From contig JBEKLQ010000015.1 of assembly GCA_050010115.1 (NCBI GenBank), positions 1-55,620 on the forward strand: DNA of 55,620 bases. Reading direction: 5' to 3'. Positions 17,162-25,466 of this stretch are shown here, one piece after another (within the stretch, counting starts at the first letter, position 1; each line of letters begins with the position of its first letter). Position numbers and translations under genes: made by a program. The DNA is from JAKACA01 sp050010115 (lineage in GTDB: Bacteria; Actinomycetota; Acidimicrobiia; Acidimicrobiales; Bog-793). The notes below the pieces were generated by a model. That model was not told the origin of the DNA. It was given only the letters and a program-made list of their open reading frames with translations, and searched no databases.

Positions 17162-18538
17162 TCAGGTCTTGGGTGCGGCCTTGGCCGGAAGACCGACCGC
17201 AGGCGGTGAGCTCGCCGGCGACGAGCCACCCGGCACCGGAATCGTGCCGCCCTCGACCGGACAGGTCCCGATAATCGGAGTGAGCGACCCGGTCCCGAGA
17301 GTCGACTCGCCCGACGATGTCGATGTCGTCGAGGTCGTGGTCGATTTCGTGGTGCTGGCCGAAGCCGAGCCGGATCCGCTGCCCGAAGCTGCCCCGACGC
17401 CAGGAGCGCCGGCCGGTGTCGGAACGCCGCCCGTCACCCCCGGCTGCGGCACCGGAGTGGGCGATGGCAGTGCCACTGGTGTCAGATTGACGGTTGCCAA
17501 GACGCTGCCGTCCGAAGCGAGAAGCCGAAGGGTGCCCCGCACCGCCCACGGGCCGGGGCTCGAGCCGGCAACGGACGAGCTGATCGGCGCTGCCAGGGTG
17601 ACGAGACCGTGTACTGGTGTCATCGTGTCGGTCGCGCCCCCGTCGAACGTGACTTGCGCCTGGGTGACCGATGGGCCGACCACTGCTGCCACCCACCACG
17701 CCGGCGATCCCTCCGTCGCTCCAAAGTCTCCGCTGGTGATCGCTGAGACGAGGTGCGAGCTGGCACTGGCGCTGGCGGCGCCGTGCGATCCGCTACCGCC
17801 GCCGCTGCTGGTGGAGGTGGAGGTGGAGGTGGAGGTGGAGGTGGAGGTGGAGGTGGAGGTGGCCACTGCCGACCCGTCGAACAAAGCCCCTTGCCCCACT
17901 GCGGCGTTGTCGGACATGTCGAGCGAGTACCAGGTGTACGGCCGCAACAAGTCGGCGCTGGTCAGCCGAGACGCCGACGAACTGGCAGACGGGGCACCGG
18001 AGCCAACAGTGCCCTTCCCGCCCGAACGAGTCGAGCCCGCCGAACCGGTCGTCGGCGGCACGGTTGGAAGTAGTGGACCTGGCGTGTCGACGATCGCCTG
18101 GCCGTATACCCGGATCGTGATCCCCCCGGCCGTGTTGCGGGTGAACAGGTGCGTTGCGGTGCCGAGGCCCGAGCTCGAGATCGGTGTGACACACACACAA
18201 CCCGCCGAGGCACTCGCGCTCGCGTTGGCTCTCGCGCCGCCGCCTGGCAGGGATACGACCGGCGTCGCGCACCGCACGGGGGTCGCCGAGTCACCGCCGG
18301 CAACCGGGGCGACACCGGTCACTGAGCTCTGGGAGTCCGGCACGACGATCCGCACTCCGCTGGCCGGCGGGCGACCGGAAGCGGACGCGATCCCACCAGC
18401 AAAGCCGGCCCCCGCCGCCGCGACAAGCACCGCCGTGCACGCGCCCACCGTCAGGCGCCGCGCTCTGCGCATCGCCGGTGGTGCCACCTTCGGGTCCGCC
18501 ACCGTCACATCAGGGTGAAGCTCTTCGTTGGTATCCAT
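17162..18538 (-). CDS. Exported Ser/Thr/Gly-rich protein, unknown function
   Basis: 458 residues from ATG 18538. A ~28-residue charged N-terminus precedes a hydrophobic segment (LTVGACTAVLVAAAGAGFAGG), so the protein is either membrane-anchored or exported; an in-frame ATG before RRARR could also start a normal signal peptide. The rest is rich in Ser, Thr, Ala and Gly, with a (Ser-Thr)n tract in the middle and Thr/Ser-rich C-terminal stretches typical of cell-wall-spanning linkers. Cys pairs (RCATP, GCVCVTP, GTCPVEG) may form disulfides. No known domain recognised. The opposite-strand reading of similar length is rejected (see rejected list). Confidence 0.6.
   Translation of the reverse strand: MDTNEELHPDVTVADPKVAPPAMRRARRLTVGACTAVLVAAAGAGFAGGIASASGRPPASGVRIVVPDSQSSVTGVAPVAGGDSATPVRCATPVVSLPGGGARANASASASAGCVCVTPISSSGLGTATHLFTRNTAGGITIRVYGQAIVDTPGPLLPTVPPTTGSAGSTRSGGKGTVGSGAPSASSSASRLTSADLLRPYTWYSLDMSDNAAVGQGALFDGSAVATSTSTSTSTSTSTSTSTSSGGGSGSHGAASASASSHLVSAITSGDFGATEGSPAWWVAAVVGPSVTQAQVTFDGGATDTMTPVHGLVTLAAPISSSVAGSSPGPWAVRGTLRLLASDGSVLATVNLTPVALPSPTPVPQPGVTGGVPTPAGAPGVGAASGSGSGSASASTTKSTTTSTTSTSSGESTLGTGSLTPIIGTCPVEGGTIPVPGGSSPASSPPAVGLPAKAAPKT
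17811..17862. repeat. 6-bp tandem repeat (gtggag)n encoding a Ser-Thr tract
   Basis: About eight and a half perfect copies of gtggag on the plus strand, read on the minus strand as alternating Thr-Ser codons within the exported protein. Perfect identity of the units suggests slippage-prone, recently changed DNA. Confidence 0.9.
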
Positions 18539-18641
18539 TACCCATGCAAAGGCGCGACCGCGTCAGTTCGCGTACTGGGTTGTTGGTTCGGGTTTCGGCG
18601 GGCAGCGCCGGCGACCCGCGCCCGAATCGCCGACCGACCGC

Positions 18642-19526
18642 TCAGATGCGTTCGAGCGCCCCGCCGTCGAACAGCGGTTCCATCTCCGACGACACCACGT
18701 CGGCCGCCAGCTCCTCGTCGGCAGGAACTCCCCCCGTCCGGGCGGACGCAGCTGCATCGAGGATCGGCCGGAGCAGTCGAGCGTCGCTGGAAGTGTTGAG
18801 GAACAGCTGCTCGTTCCCGAGCACGAACCGCACCGCCCGCCCGAGGGCCGCCATGTCCCGCAACGGTTCGTACCAGCTGAAGCGAGGACCGTCGTCGACC
18901 ACCCAGCGCCGGCGGGCAACGGCCTTGATCGTCTGCACGGCCACCTGACGCTCGGCGCAGACCTCCAGCAGCCGCTCCACCTCGGCCTGGTAGCCGGGGT
19001 CACGGAGCAATACGTAGCTGTACGGCAGCAGCACCGAGGCGAAATCGGCTCGTTCCAAGCTGCGCAGGTGCATCGAGGCGATCCGGAGCCCGTGACCCGT
19101 GACGCCGACGTTGCGGGCGAGACCCTCGTCGCGGGCACGCATCAATGCCTCGACGGCACCGCCCGGGGCGAACGCCACGTCCCACTCGTCGGGCTCGACG
19201 AGGTTGTGCAGCTGGATCAAGTCGACGTGGTCCACGCCGAGCCGCTCCAGCGAGTGCTCGAGGCTGGTTCGCGCGGCGTCACCCGTCCGGTCTCCCGTCT
19301 TGGTAGCCAAAAAGAAACCCGCCCTGTGCTCCACCATCCACGGCGCCAGCCGCAGCTCCGCGTCTCCATAGGCGGCGGCTGCATCGATGTGGTTCACGCC
19401 GGCCTCGAGAAGGATCGGGAGGAGCTCGTCGGCTCGCTCCTGCCGCATGGCGCTTAGCGCGGCGGCGCCGAAGATCACTCGGCTGGAGTCATGCCCGGTT
19501 CGTCCGAATGGCGCAGTGTCGATCAG
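18642..19526 (-). CDS. Aldo/keto reductase, probable non-canonical start
   Basis: A (beta/alpha)8 NAD(P)H-dependent oxidoreductase with HIDAAAAYGDAE (catalytic Asp/Tyr), TKTGDR (Lys) and LIQLHN (His), the AKR tetrad. The first usual start codon is GTG 19478, which yields VIFGAAAL. However, the frame continues upstream with LIDTAPFGRTGHDSSR, which is plainly the conserved AKR N-terminus (FGRTG...SR-V-x-FG), before an in-frame TAG at 19533-19535. There is no ATG, GTG or TTG in that stretch; the only near-start is CTG at 19524-19526, used here. Either a rare CTG start, a sequence error, or a damaged 5' end is implied. Total length with CTG is ~294 residues, near normal for this AKR subgroup. Confidence 0.85.
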   Translation of the reverse strand: MIDTAPFGRTGHDSSRVIFGAAALSAMRQERADELLPILLEAGVNHIDAAAAYGDAELRLAPWMVEHRAGFFLATKTGDRTGDAARTSLEHSLERLGVDHVDLIQLHNLVEPDEWDVAFAPGGAVEALMRARDEGLARNVGVTGHGLRIASMHLRSLERADFASVLLPYSYVLLRDPGYQAEVERLLEVCAERQVAVQTIKAVARRRWVVDDGPRFSWYEPLRDMAALGRAVRFVLGNEQLFLNTSSDARLLRPILDAAASARTGGVPADEELAADVVSSEMEPLFDGGALERI

Positions 19527-19633
19527 CTCACGCTACCGGCGCCGCCAGCCGCCCGGCTGCAACCGCCGGATCGCCTGCAGCGTTGCACCATGAAAGGTCG
19601 GTGCCGACGGCCCTGCTGGCAGGCGGGCCGGTG

Positions 19634-20638
19634 TCACGTGCGCCAGCGCCGAACCGCCAGCACCGTCACCCCGAGCAGAATCAGCGCGGCTCCGACGAAC
19701 ACCGCCGACTCGGCTCCCTGCAGCGCCCAGTAATGGCTCAGCGGCTGGTACTGGATGACGTAGTGGAGCTTCAGCTGGGCCGAGCACTGCGACAGCGCCT
19801 CGGCCCTCGGGCGGGAAATGCTGAGGAAGCAGTTCTGGAATCGCTCGAATTCGGTCGTCCACGTCTGTCCGGGAGCCGGAGTCGTCCGGCCGAGGGCCAC
19901 ATAGCCCTGGTTCAGGACCCACCCACGGGCCAGCGGCGAATCGACAGAGAACAGGCCTGTCGCACTGTAAAGCGGGCCGATGCCGTTGGGGAGAACGACG
20001 CTCACCGGAGCGACGAGGTGAGCTCGGAACGACTCGACCCAGAGCCGGGCGCCGACGAACACGCCGAGCGCCGCAGCGATCGCCCACCCCACCCGCTGGA
20101 TCACCGCTCCGAGCGCGGCGCCGAGCATGAAAGCGAACAGCGTGTAGCCGAGGACGACGGTGCCGGTCACATCGAAGTCACCGGGGTACAGACGCGAGAT
20201 CTGGCTTGCCCCGGCCCACCAGGCCAAGAGTGGCACGATGGCTCCCACGGCGACGGCGATTGCGAGGCCGGAGAGGAGCAGCTTGACAGCGAGCCAGCGG
20301 GTCCGGCTGACGCTTTGCGCCCAGGCGAGCCGGTTCGTCCCGTGCGCCATCTCCGATGCCACGATCGGTGCCCCGACGAGCACGCCCACCAACGCCGGGA
20401 ACGCCAGCACCAACCCGTGGGCATAGCCCACCCACCGGTTCGCCTGCCCCAAGCGACTGAAGGCGTTGGCGCAGTTCAGCGAAAGGCCCGTGCTGCAGGA
20501 AGGAGACGTCAACAGCGGCGAGCTTGCAGCCGATCGGTAGGCCTCCCCGGTGATCACCAGCATGACGGCGATCACGGCCACCGCGCCGATGGCGACGAGC
20601 ACCTGGAGCCGTTGCGTCCGCCAGGCGAACCAGGTCAC
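19634..20638 (-). CDS. ABC transporter permease, second of a tandem pair
   Basis: 334 residues from GTG 20638, which overlaps the TGA of the preceding permease gene (GTGA). Six or so hydrophobic helices with a large extracytoplasmic loop (residues ~210-300) ending LKLHYVIQYQPLSHYWALQ. It is a clear paralogue of the upstream gene: both start (V/M)TW(F/L)AWR-QR and end VRRWRT, and share GAPIVA-E-GTNR-AW and LNQGYV-LG motifs. It is likely the membrane half of an exporter served by the ATPase upstream. Substrate is unknown; YtrA-type systems elsewhere respond to cell-wall antibiotics. Confidence 0.85.
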   Translation of the reverse strand: MTWFAWRTQRLQVLVAIGAVAVIAVMLVITGEAYRSAASSPLLTSPSCSTGLSLNCANAFSRLGQANRWVGYAHGLVLAFPALVGVLVGAPIVASEMAHGTNRLAWAQSVSRTRWLAVKLLLSGLAIAVAVGAIVPLLAWWAGASQISRLYPGDFDVTGTVVLGYTLFAFMLGAALGAVIQRVGWAIAAALGVFVGARLWVESFRAHLVAPVSVVLPNGIGPLYSATGLFSVDSPLARGWVLNQGYVALGRTTPAPGQTWTTEFERFQNCFLSISRPRAEALSQCSAQLKLHYVIQYQPLSHYWALQGAESAVFVGAALILLGVTVLAVRRWRT

Positions 20639-21660
20639 GTGCGCCACCTCCTCACGACGAACACCGTCAGCCCGAGCAGGACCAGGGCGGCACCGACGAA
20701 GAGCGCCGTCTCGGCTGTCTGGATCCGCCAGTAGTGACTCGGAGGCTGGTACTGCTGGACGTAGTGCAGCTTGAGGGATGCGATGCAGTGCTGCGTCCGG
20801 CGCTGGTACTGCTCGAGCACCTGGAGGTTGCCGTTCGGAAAGGGTCCAGTGCACCGGTTGAGCGCGTTCCATCCAGTCGACCAGGTCTGGCCGGCGGCCG
20901 GTCCGTGCAGCCCGACGGGCACGTAGCCCTGATTGAGCTGCCAGTCGTTCATGAGCGCTGACGGCTCCGGTGCGTACGCGATGCTGACGCTGCTTGGCGT
21001 GACGATCATGCTGCCGGCTGGCAGCCCGCCGGCGAAGGTGGCTACAGGGGCCAGGTGAGCACGGAGCGAGAACTGCACCCACGCCCGAGCCGCCACGAAC
21101 AGGGGCACGCCGGCGACGATCGCCCAACCCGTCCTGCGGATCACCGAGCCGAGCAGCGCGCCGAGCATGAAGGCGAACAGCGCGTACCCCACATCGACGA
21201 AACCCGTCACCGAGAAGACCATGGGTAAGATCCGTGGCCCGTTTCGGACCGCGCCTGTCCACCAGGCAAGTAGTGGATCCAGGGCCCCCACGGCACCGGC
21301 GGCGACAATGCCGGCTACGAGCAGTTTCGTGACAAGCCAGTGGGTCCGCCCGATCGTCTGCGTCCAGGCGAAGCGGTTCGTTCCCGCCTCGATCTCCCGA
21401 GCCACGATCGGAGCACCGAGGACGAGCCCGATGACGCCGGGCAGAAACGTCAGGACCAGGCGGTTGGGAGACGTCCAATAGTCGGCGCTGCTCAAGCGGT
21501 TCAAGGCCAGCGGCGAGCAGTGCTGGCCGCAGTGGCTGACGGCCAGCCATGCCGACTGATCCGCAGTACCGCTCAACGCCAACCAGCCAGCAAATACGGC
21601 AACGGCAGCCACGATCGCAACAAGCTGTGCCCGCTGGCCCCTCCATGCGAGCCACGTCAT
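20635..21660 (-). CDS. ABC transporter permease, first of a tandem pair
   Basis: 341 residues from ATG 21660, overlapping the ATPase stop (ATGA). Same topology as its downstream paralogue: N-terminal helix with the amphipathic MTWLAWRGQRAQ lead, hydrophobic helices, a long external loop (~200-305) containing two Cys (NRCTG, THCIAS), and a last helix ending VRRWRT. The pair most likely forms a heterodimeric channel with two copies of the ATPase. Confidence 0.87.
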   Translation of the reverse strand: MTWLAWRGQRAQLVAIVAAVAVFAGWLALSGTADQSAWLAVSHCGQHCSPLALNRLSSADYWTSPNRLVLTFLPGVIGLVLGAPIVAREIEAGTNRFAWTQTIGRTHWLVTKLLVAGIVAAGAVGALDPLLAWWTGAVRNGPRILPMVFSVTGFVDVGYALFAFMLGALLGSVIRRTGWAIVAGVPLFVAARAWVQFSLRAHLAPVATFAGGLPAGSMIVTPSSVSIAYAPEPSALMNDWQLNQGYVPVGLHGPAAGQTWSTGWNALNRCTGPFPNGNLQVLEQYQRRTQHCIASLKLHYVQQYQPPSHYWRIQTAETALFVGAALVLLGLTVFVVRRWRT

Positions 21661-22610
21661 CGCGCACGCACCTGTTCCCCGCTATCAAGCGGATCGTCGG
21701 CCAGGCTCAGGTCCCTCGAGCCCGCCAACCGGCTGTGGCTGCCTGCCGGCTGCTGGCGCAGGTACGCCAGCACGATCTCCTCGAGTGTCGGCTCCACCAT
21801 GTCCGACCCAGGGGCCGTGATCGAGCCGATCGCGCGGAGGAGCCACGTGCTCTGCCGCTCGGTGTCGGTGGCCGACACGAGTTCGGCGCCGGCCGGCACG
21901 TTCGAACGATCGCGACGGGGTCCGACGAGTAGCCGGTGCTCAGCGCGGAGGCTTTCGAGATCGCCCGCCAGCAGCACCCGCGATGACGAGAGGATGATGA
22001 GGTAGTCGCAGACGACGTCGAGGTCAGCCAGAGCGTGCGAGGACAGCAGCACCGTCGTGCCCTCATCGGTCACCGAGCCGAGCAGCACCTGCATCAGCTG
22101 AGAACGGGCGAGTGGGTCGAGCGCGGCAACAGGCTCGTCGAGCAAGAGCAGCTCGGGGCGCTTTGCCAGGCAGAGCGTCAGCGACACCTGGGCCTGCTGG
22201 CCGACGGAAAGCTTCCCGATCCGTGAAGCCAGTGGGATGCCGAGGTCCTCAAGGTACTCATGTGCCTTGGCGTCGTCCCAACGCCGGTTCAACTCTTTGC
22301 CCACGCGCAACATCTCGGACACCCGGAACGTCTTGTACAAGGGGCGTTCCTGATCGAGATACCCGATCCGTGCCAGCACGTCGCGCGGCTGCTCCAACGG
22401 TGACGAGCCCAACACGCGGATTTCGCCGGCGCTCGGCCGCGTGATGCCGGCTGCCATACGCAACAGCGTCGACTTGCCAGACCCGTTGGGCCCGACGAGG
22501 GCAGCGATCCGACCCCTCGGCAGGTTGAACGTGCAGTCCTGCAAACCCCAGGTCCGGCCGTACCGCTTGCTCAGGCCGCTGGTTGCGATCACGGTGGCGG
22601 TGTCGTTCAT
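21657..22610 (-). CDS. ABC transporter ATPase
   Basis: 317 residues, ATG 22610 overlapping the GntR stop. Motifs: Walker A GPNGSGKST, Q-loop YLDQER, signature LSVGQQAQ (a variant of LSGGQ), Walker B LLLLDEP and switch His in LLSSHA. The C-terminal ~90 residues lie beyond the nucleotide-binding domain, as in many drug-exporter ATPases. It energises the two permeases downstream. Confidence 0.95.
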   Translation of the reverse strand: MNDTATVIATSGLSKRYGRTWGLQDCTFNLPRGRIAALVGPNGSGKSTLLRMAAGITRPSAGEIRVLGSSPLEQPRDVLARIGYLDQERPLYKTFRVSEMLRVGKELNRRWDDAKAHEYLEDLGIPLASRIGKLSVGQQAQVSLTLCLAKRPELLLLDEPVAALDPLARSQLMQVLLGSVTDEGTTVLLSSHALADLDVVCDYLIILSSSRVLLAGDLESLRAEHRLLVGPRRDRSNVPAGAELVSATDTERQSTWLLRAIGSITAPGSDMVEPTLEEIVLAYLRQQPAGSHSRLAGSRDLSLADDPLDSGEQVRAR

Positions 22611-23074
22611 TGTCTGCCTCTCTTCTCGTCGTGCGGCGTCTCACCCGTCTCGCCCGGCATGGCGACCTCGTCCAACGACGCCGCGAACAGCGCCTGTACC
22701 CCTTCGATGTCGAGCCCTGCGCTGCCGGCCTTGGCCACCCAGGAACGAAGCTCGGCCAACAGCGCGCCTTGTTGCTCGGATGGGCCGTGCCCACCCCCCT
22801 TGCCGCGCTCGACCACGAAGGTCCCGAGACCCGGGCGCCCCTCGGCAAGTCCTGCCACCTCGAGCTCCCGGTACGCCCGGTGCACCGTGTTCGGGTTGAT
22901 GGTGATCTGGGTCACGACTTCTCGCACGGAGGGCAGCCGGTCACCTGTGCGCAAGACGCCCAGTGCCACGGCGTGCCGCACCTGGTCGACCAGCTGCCGG
23001 TAGGCCGGGACACCGCTGCGGCTGTCGAGACGGAAGCGGATCAAGGCCTCGCTCGAGCCGTTTCCTGTGTCCAT
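22607..23074 (-). CDS. GntR-family (YtrA subfamily) transcriptional regulator
   Basis: 155 residues, ATG 23074. An N-terminal winged helix (~10-78) with PAYRQLVDQVRHAV, GDRLPSVREV and the very typical INPNTVHRAYRELEVAGL, then a short helical tail as in YtrA rather than the large effector domains of FadR or HutC. The ATGA overlap with the ABC ATPase makes it the first gene of a four-gene operon and probably its autorepressor. The ATG is only 9 nt from the -10 box, implying a leaderless transcript. Confidence 0.93.
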   Translation of the reverse strand: MDTGNGSSEALIRFRLDSRSGVPAYRQLVDQVRHAVALGVLRTGDRLPSVREVVTQITINPNTVHRAYRELEVAGLAEGRPGLGTFVVERGKGGGHGPSEQQGALLAELRSWVAKAGSAGLDIEGVQALFAASLDEVAMPGETGETPHDEKRGRQ

Positions 23075-23079
23075 ACCAA

Positions 23080-23112
23080 TGTATTAATACACTAGTACAC
23101 TGGTCTGGTCAA
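23080..23112 (-). promoter_or_regulatory. Promoter and operator of the GntR-ABC operon
   Basis: On the minus strand: -35 TTGACC (23112-23107), a 17-base spacer, -10 TATTAA (23089-23084), and the GntR ATG 9 bases later. The perfect palindrome tgtattaataca (23080-23091) overlaps the -10 box, and a second half-site-like agtgtac lies in the spacer. Position and AT-richness in GC-rich DNA make it the expected GntR autoregulatory site. Confidence 0.75.
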
Positions 23113-23163
23113 GCCGCCGGCGCGACCGCCGGCGCGACCGCCGGCGCCGCCGCCCGGATTACG

Positions 23164-23194
23164 CCATCCTGGATGGTCCAGGTCCTGTCAGGAC
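23164..23194 (+). promoter_or_regulatory. Twin palindromes upstream of the P450 gene
   Basis: ccatcctggatgg (23164-23176) and gtcctgtcaggac (23182-23194) are both perfect 6-bp-arm inverted repeats with one central base and a 5-base gap between them. They are 57 bases or more from the P450 ATG and could bind a dimeric regulator. The preceding stretch 23113-23147 is a GC-rich repeat of cgccggcgcgac. Confidence 0.45.
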
Positions 23195-23251
23195 GGGCCA
23201 CGGAAAACTGACTCGGTGGTAGCCTCCATCCCCCGAGGAGGTGGCCAGGAG

Positions 23252-24454
23252 ATGGCACGGACATCACCCGTCAGCGATTGGGCGCAGGATTTCGATGTGC
23301 TCGATGCTGGCTACATCGAAGACCCGTTCAGCATCTGGGACGAGTTGCGCACGCAGTGCCCGATCGCTCACACGGACCGGCGCGGCAGCAACTGGCTGCC
23401 CACGCGCTATGCAGACATCACCGCCATGGCGCACGACATCGGTCACTTCAGCTCGCTCGAGGTCGCGGTCATCCCGTTCGAGGGTGAGGAGCCAGAGGAG
23501 CCGTTGCTCCCCTACGGCCTGCCGCCGATCTCGGTTGACCCCCCGATCCACACCTGGACACGCCGGCTGCTCCTCCCGTGGTTCTCGCACCGGCGCGTGG
23601 AGGGCTACGAGGGCCTGACTCGTGACCTGTGCGTGCGGCTCATCGACGAGTTCATCGAGGCCGGTCACGCCGACGCAGCCGAGCACTACGCCCAGCAGAT
23701 CCCGGTCCGGGTCATCGCTCACATTCTCGGTGTCCCGAGCGACCTCGCCGACACGTTCACGGGGTGGGTGCGGGACGTGCTCGAGTTCGCCGACGACGAG
23801 GAGCGGCGCATGCGAGCGATGGAAGGGCTCTTCACCTACTTCGTCGCCGAGGTAGCCGTTCGTCGCGCCAACCCGGGCACCGATCTTTTGAGTCAACTGT
23901 TGAACACCGAGGTCGACGGCGCGCCGCTTGAGGAGAGCATCGTGCTCGGCGCGGCGGCGCTGGTGCTCATCGCCGGCGTGGACACGACCTGGAGCGCGAT
24001 CGGCTCGTCGCTCTGGCACCTCGCCACCCATGAAGACGACCGCCGGCGCCTGGTCGAAGACCCCGACCTGATGCCGCTCGCGATCGAGGAGCTGCTGCGG
24101 GCGTATTCCCCGGTCACCATGGCTCGGATCGTCACTGAGGACGTCGAGTTCAAAGGCTGCCCGATGAAAGCCGGGGACCGGATCCTCATGAACTTCCCTG
24201 CCGCCAACCGTGACCCGGAAGTCTTCGAAGATCCGAGCAAGGTCATGCTCGATCGACAGCACAACCGCCACGTGGCCTTCGGGTCGGGGATCCACCGTTG
24301 CGCCGGATCCAACCTCGCCCGGATGGAATTGCGCGTGGCCCTCGAGGAATGGCTGAGACGCATCCCGGACTTCCGGGTCGCCGACGGCGCCGAGGTGACC
24401 TGGGCCGGTGGCCAAGTGCGTGGACCGCGGGTGCTCCCGGTGGTGTTCCCATGA
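23252..24454 (+). CDS. Cytochrome P450
   Basis: 400 residues from ATG 23252, chosen because GAGGAGG lies 10 bases upstream and the downstream MARTSPVSDW fits bacterial class I P450s. Motifs: I-helix AGVDTT (241-246), ExxR (280-283), heme loop FGSGIHRCAG with ligand Cys350. A soluble monooxygenase taking electrons from the ferredoxin encoded next. The acidic insert FEGEEPEEPLLPYGLPPISVDPP in the B-C region likely helps define substrate, which is unknown. The stop overlaps the ferredoxin start (ATGA). Confidence 0.97.
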   Translation: MARTSPVSDWAQDFDVLDAGYIEDPFSIWDELRTQCPIAHTDRRGSNWLPTRYADITAMAHDIGHFSSLEVAVIPFEGEEPEEPLLPYGLPPISVDPPIHTWTRRLLLPWFSHRRVEGYEGLTRDLCVRLIDEFIEAGHADAAEHYAQQIPVRVIAHILGVPSDLADTFTGWVRDVLEFADDEERRMRAMEGLFTYFVAEVAVRRANPGTDLLSQLLNTEVDGAPLEESIVLGAAALVLIAGVDTTWSAIGSSLWHLATHEDDRRRLVEDPDLMPLAIEELLRAYSPVTMARIVTEDVEFKGCPMKAGDRILMNFPAANRDPEVFEDPSKVMLDRQHNRHVAFGSGIHRCAGSNLARMELRVALEEWLRRIPDFRVADGAEVTWAGGQVRGPRVLPVVFP

Positions 24455-24648
24455 AGATCCGCGTGGACCCCGACAAGTGCCAAGGCCACGGCAGGTGCTA
24501 CGGCCTCTCATCCGCGCTGTTCACCACCGACGACTACGGCCTTTCCTCGGTGATCGGCAATGGCACCGTGCCGCCCGAGCTGGAGGGCAAGGCACGACTC
24601 GCGATCGCGAACTGCCCCGAGTTCGCCATCGAGGAGCTCGAAGACTGA
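24451..24648 (+). CDS. 3Fe-4S-type ferredoxin, P450 redox partner
   Basis: 65 residues, ATG 24451 overlapping the P450 stop. Cysteine pattern C10-x2-H13-x2-C16 ... C55-P: the second Cys of a normal 4Fe-4S motif is replaced by His, as in ferredoxins that serve actinobacterial P450s and usually hold a 3Fe-4S cluster. It passes electrons from a reductase, not found in this window, to the P450. Confidence 0.95.
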   Translation: MKIRVDPDKCQGHGRCYGLSSALFTTDDYGLSSVIGNGTVPPELEGKARLAIANCPEFAIEELED

Positions 24649-24699
24649 GCCCGCGGGCCGGCGGTCGGCCAGCCATCACCAGCACCGCTACGACACGAG

Positions 24700-24746
24700 T
24701 TGACATCTGGATCCGCTTGGGCCATTATTTGAGCGATTGCTCAAAT
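24700..24746 (+). promoter_or_regulatory. Promoter and TetR operator
   Basis: -35 TTGACA (24700-24705), a 17-base spacer, -10-like CATTAT (24723-24728), then the perfect inverted repeat atttgagc-gatt-gctcaaat (24727-24746, 8-bp arms). The repeat overlaps the -10 end and the expected transcription start, the normal place for an autorepressor site. A further gctcaa half-site lies at 24752-24757. Confidence 0.75.
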
Positions 24747-24787
24747 CATTCGCTCAACAGGCCGGAGAAGGCGGAAAGGAGACACCC

Positions 24788-25465
24788 ATGGCAAAGCCGG
24801 GAACTACTAGTCATGTGGGTGCTCGCTCTGGGACCGAGAGCGCCGAGACCCGGGCAGCGCTCGTGGAAGCCACCATCGCCACGCTGCGGACCGAGGGGTA
24901 CGCCGGCACGAGCGCCCGGGCGATCGCCCGGACGGCCGGCCTGAACCAGGCGCTCGTCTTCTACCACTTCGGTTCCGTGACCAATCTGCTACTGGCGGCC
25001 CTCGATGCCACGAGCCTCCGGCGGATGGAGCAGTACAAAGCGGCGGTGGCAGCAGCGCGTGGAATCGACGGGCTCGCCGAGGTCGCGGCCGGCATCTTCC
25101 ACGACGACCTCGACGGCGGGCACATGTCGGTGCTCGCAGAGCTCATCGCTGGCGCATCGTCCGTTCCCGGCCTCGGCGCCGAGGTCGGAGCCCGCATCGC
25201 CCCATGGATCGAGTTCACCGAGCACACCCTTGCCGACACGCTCGGTGAGAGCCCGCTCGGGAGGCTGTTACCGGCTGGCGAGATCGCCTACGCCATCGTC
25301 GCCCTCTATCTGGGAATCGAGATGTTGGCGCACCTGGATGGAGATCGCTCTCGGGCCGAGGCGCTGTTCGCCACCGCCCAGCGCCTGGCCGGTCTCATGA
25401 GTGCGCTGCTGCCGGAGCGCGGCGCAGATCGAATCGACGCAGCCTCCACCGAAGGGAGCCATTGA
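24788..25465 (+). CDS. TetR-family transcriptional regulator
   Basis: 225 residues from ATG 24788, with AAGGAG 7 bases upstream. The N-terminal helix-turn-helix (~22-70) reads TRAALVEATIATLRTEGYAGTSARAIARTAGLNQALVFYHFGS, a standard TetR DNA-binding domain. The rest is a helical ligand-binding domain. The operator upstream implies autoregulation. It sits between the P450-ferredoxin pair and an SDR-type gene that starts one base after its stop, so it likely controls these. Confidence 0.95.
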   Translation: MAKPGTTSHVGARSGTESAETRAALVEATIATLRTEGYAGTSARAIARTAGLNQALVFYHFGSVTNLLLAALDATSLRRMEQYKAAVAAARGIDGLAEVAAGIFHDDLDGGHMSVLAELIAGASSVPGLGAEVGARIAPWIEFTEHTLADTLGESPLGRLLPAGEIAYAIVALYLGIEMLAHLDGDRSRAEALFATAQRLAGLMSALLPERGADRIDAASTEGSH

Positions 25466-25466
25466 G

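Noticed and set aside
17169..18518. 449-codon plus-strand reading antisense to the Ser/Thr-rich exported protein
   Set aside because: It has no start context, no signal or domain, and mirrors the other strand's codons; the minus frame has a hydrophobic export segment and Thr/Ser linkers typical of real wall proteins.
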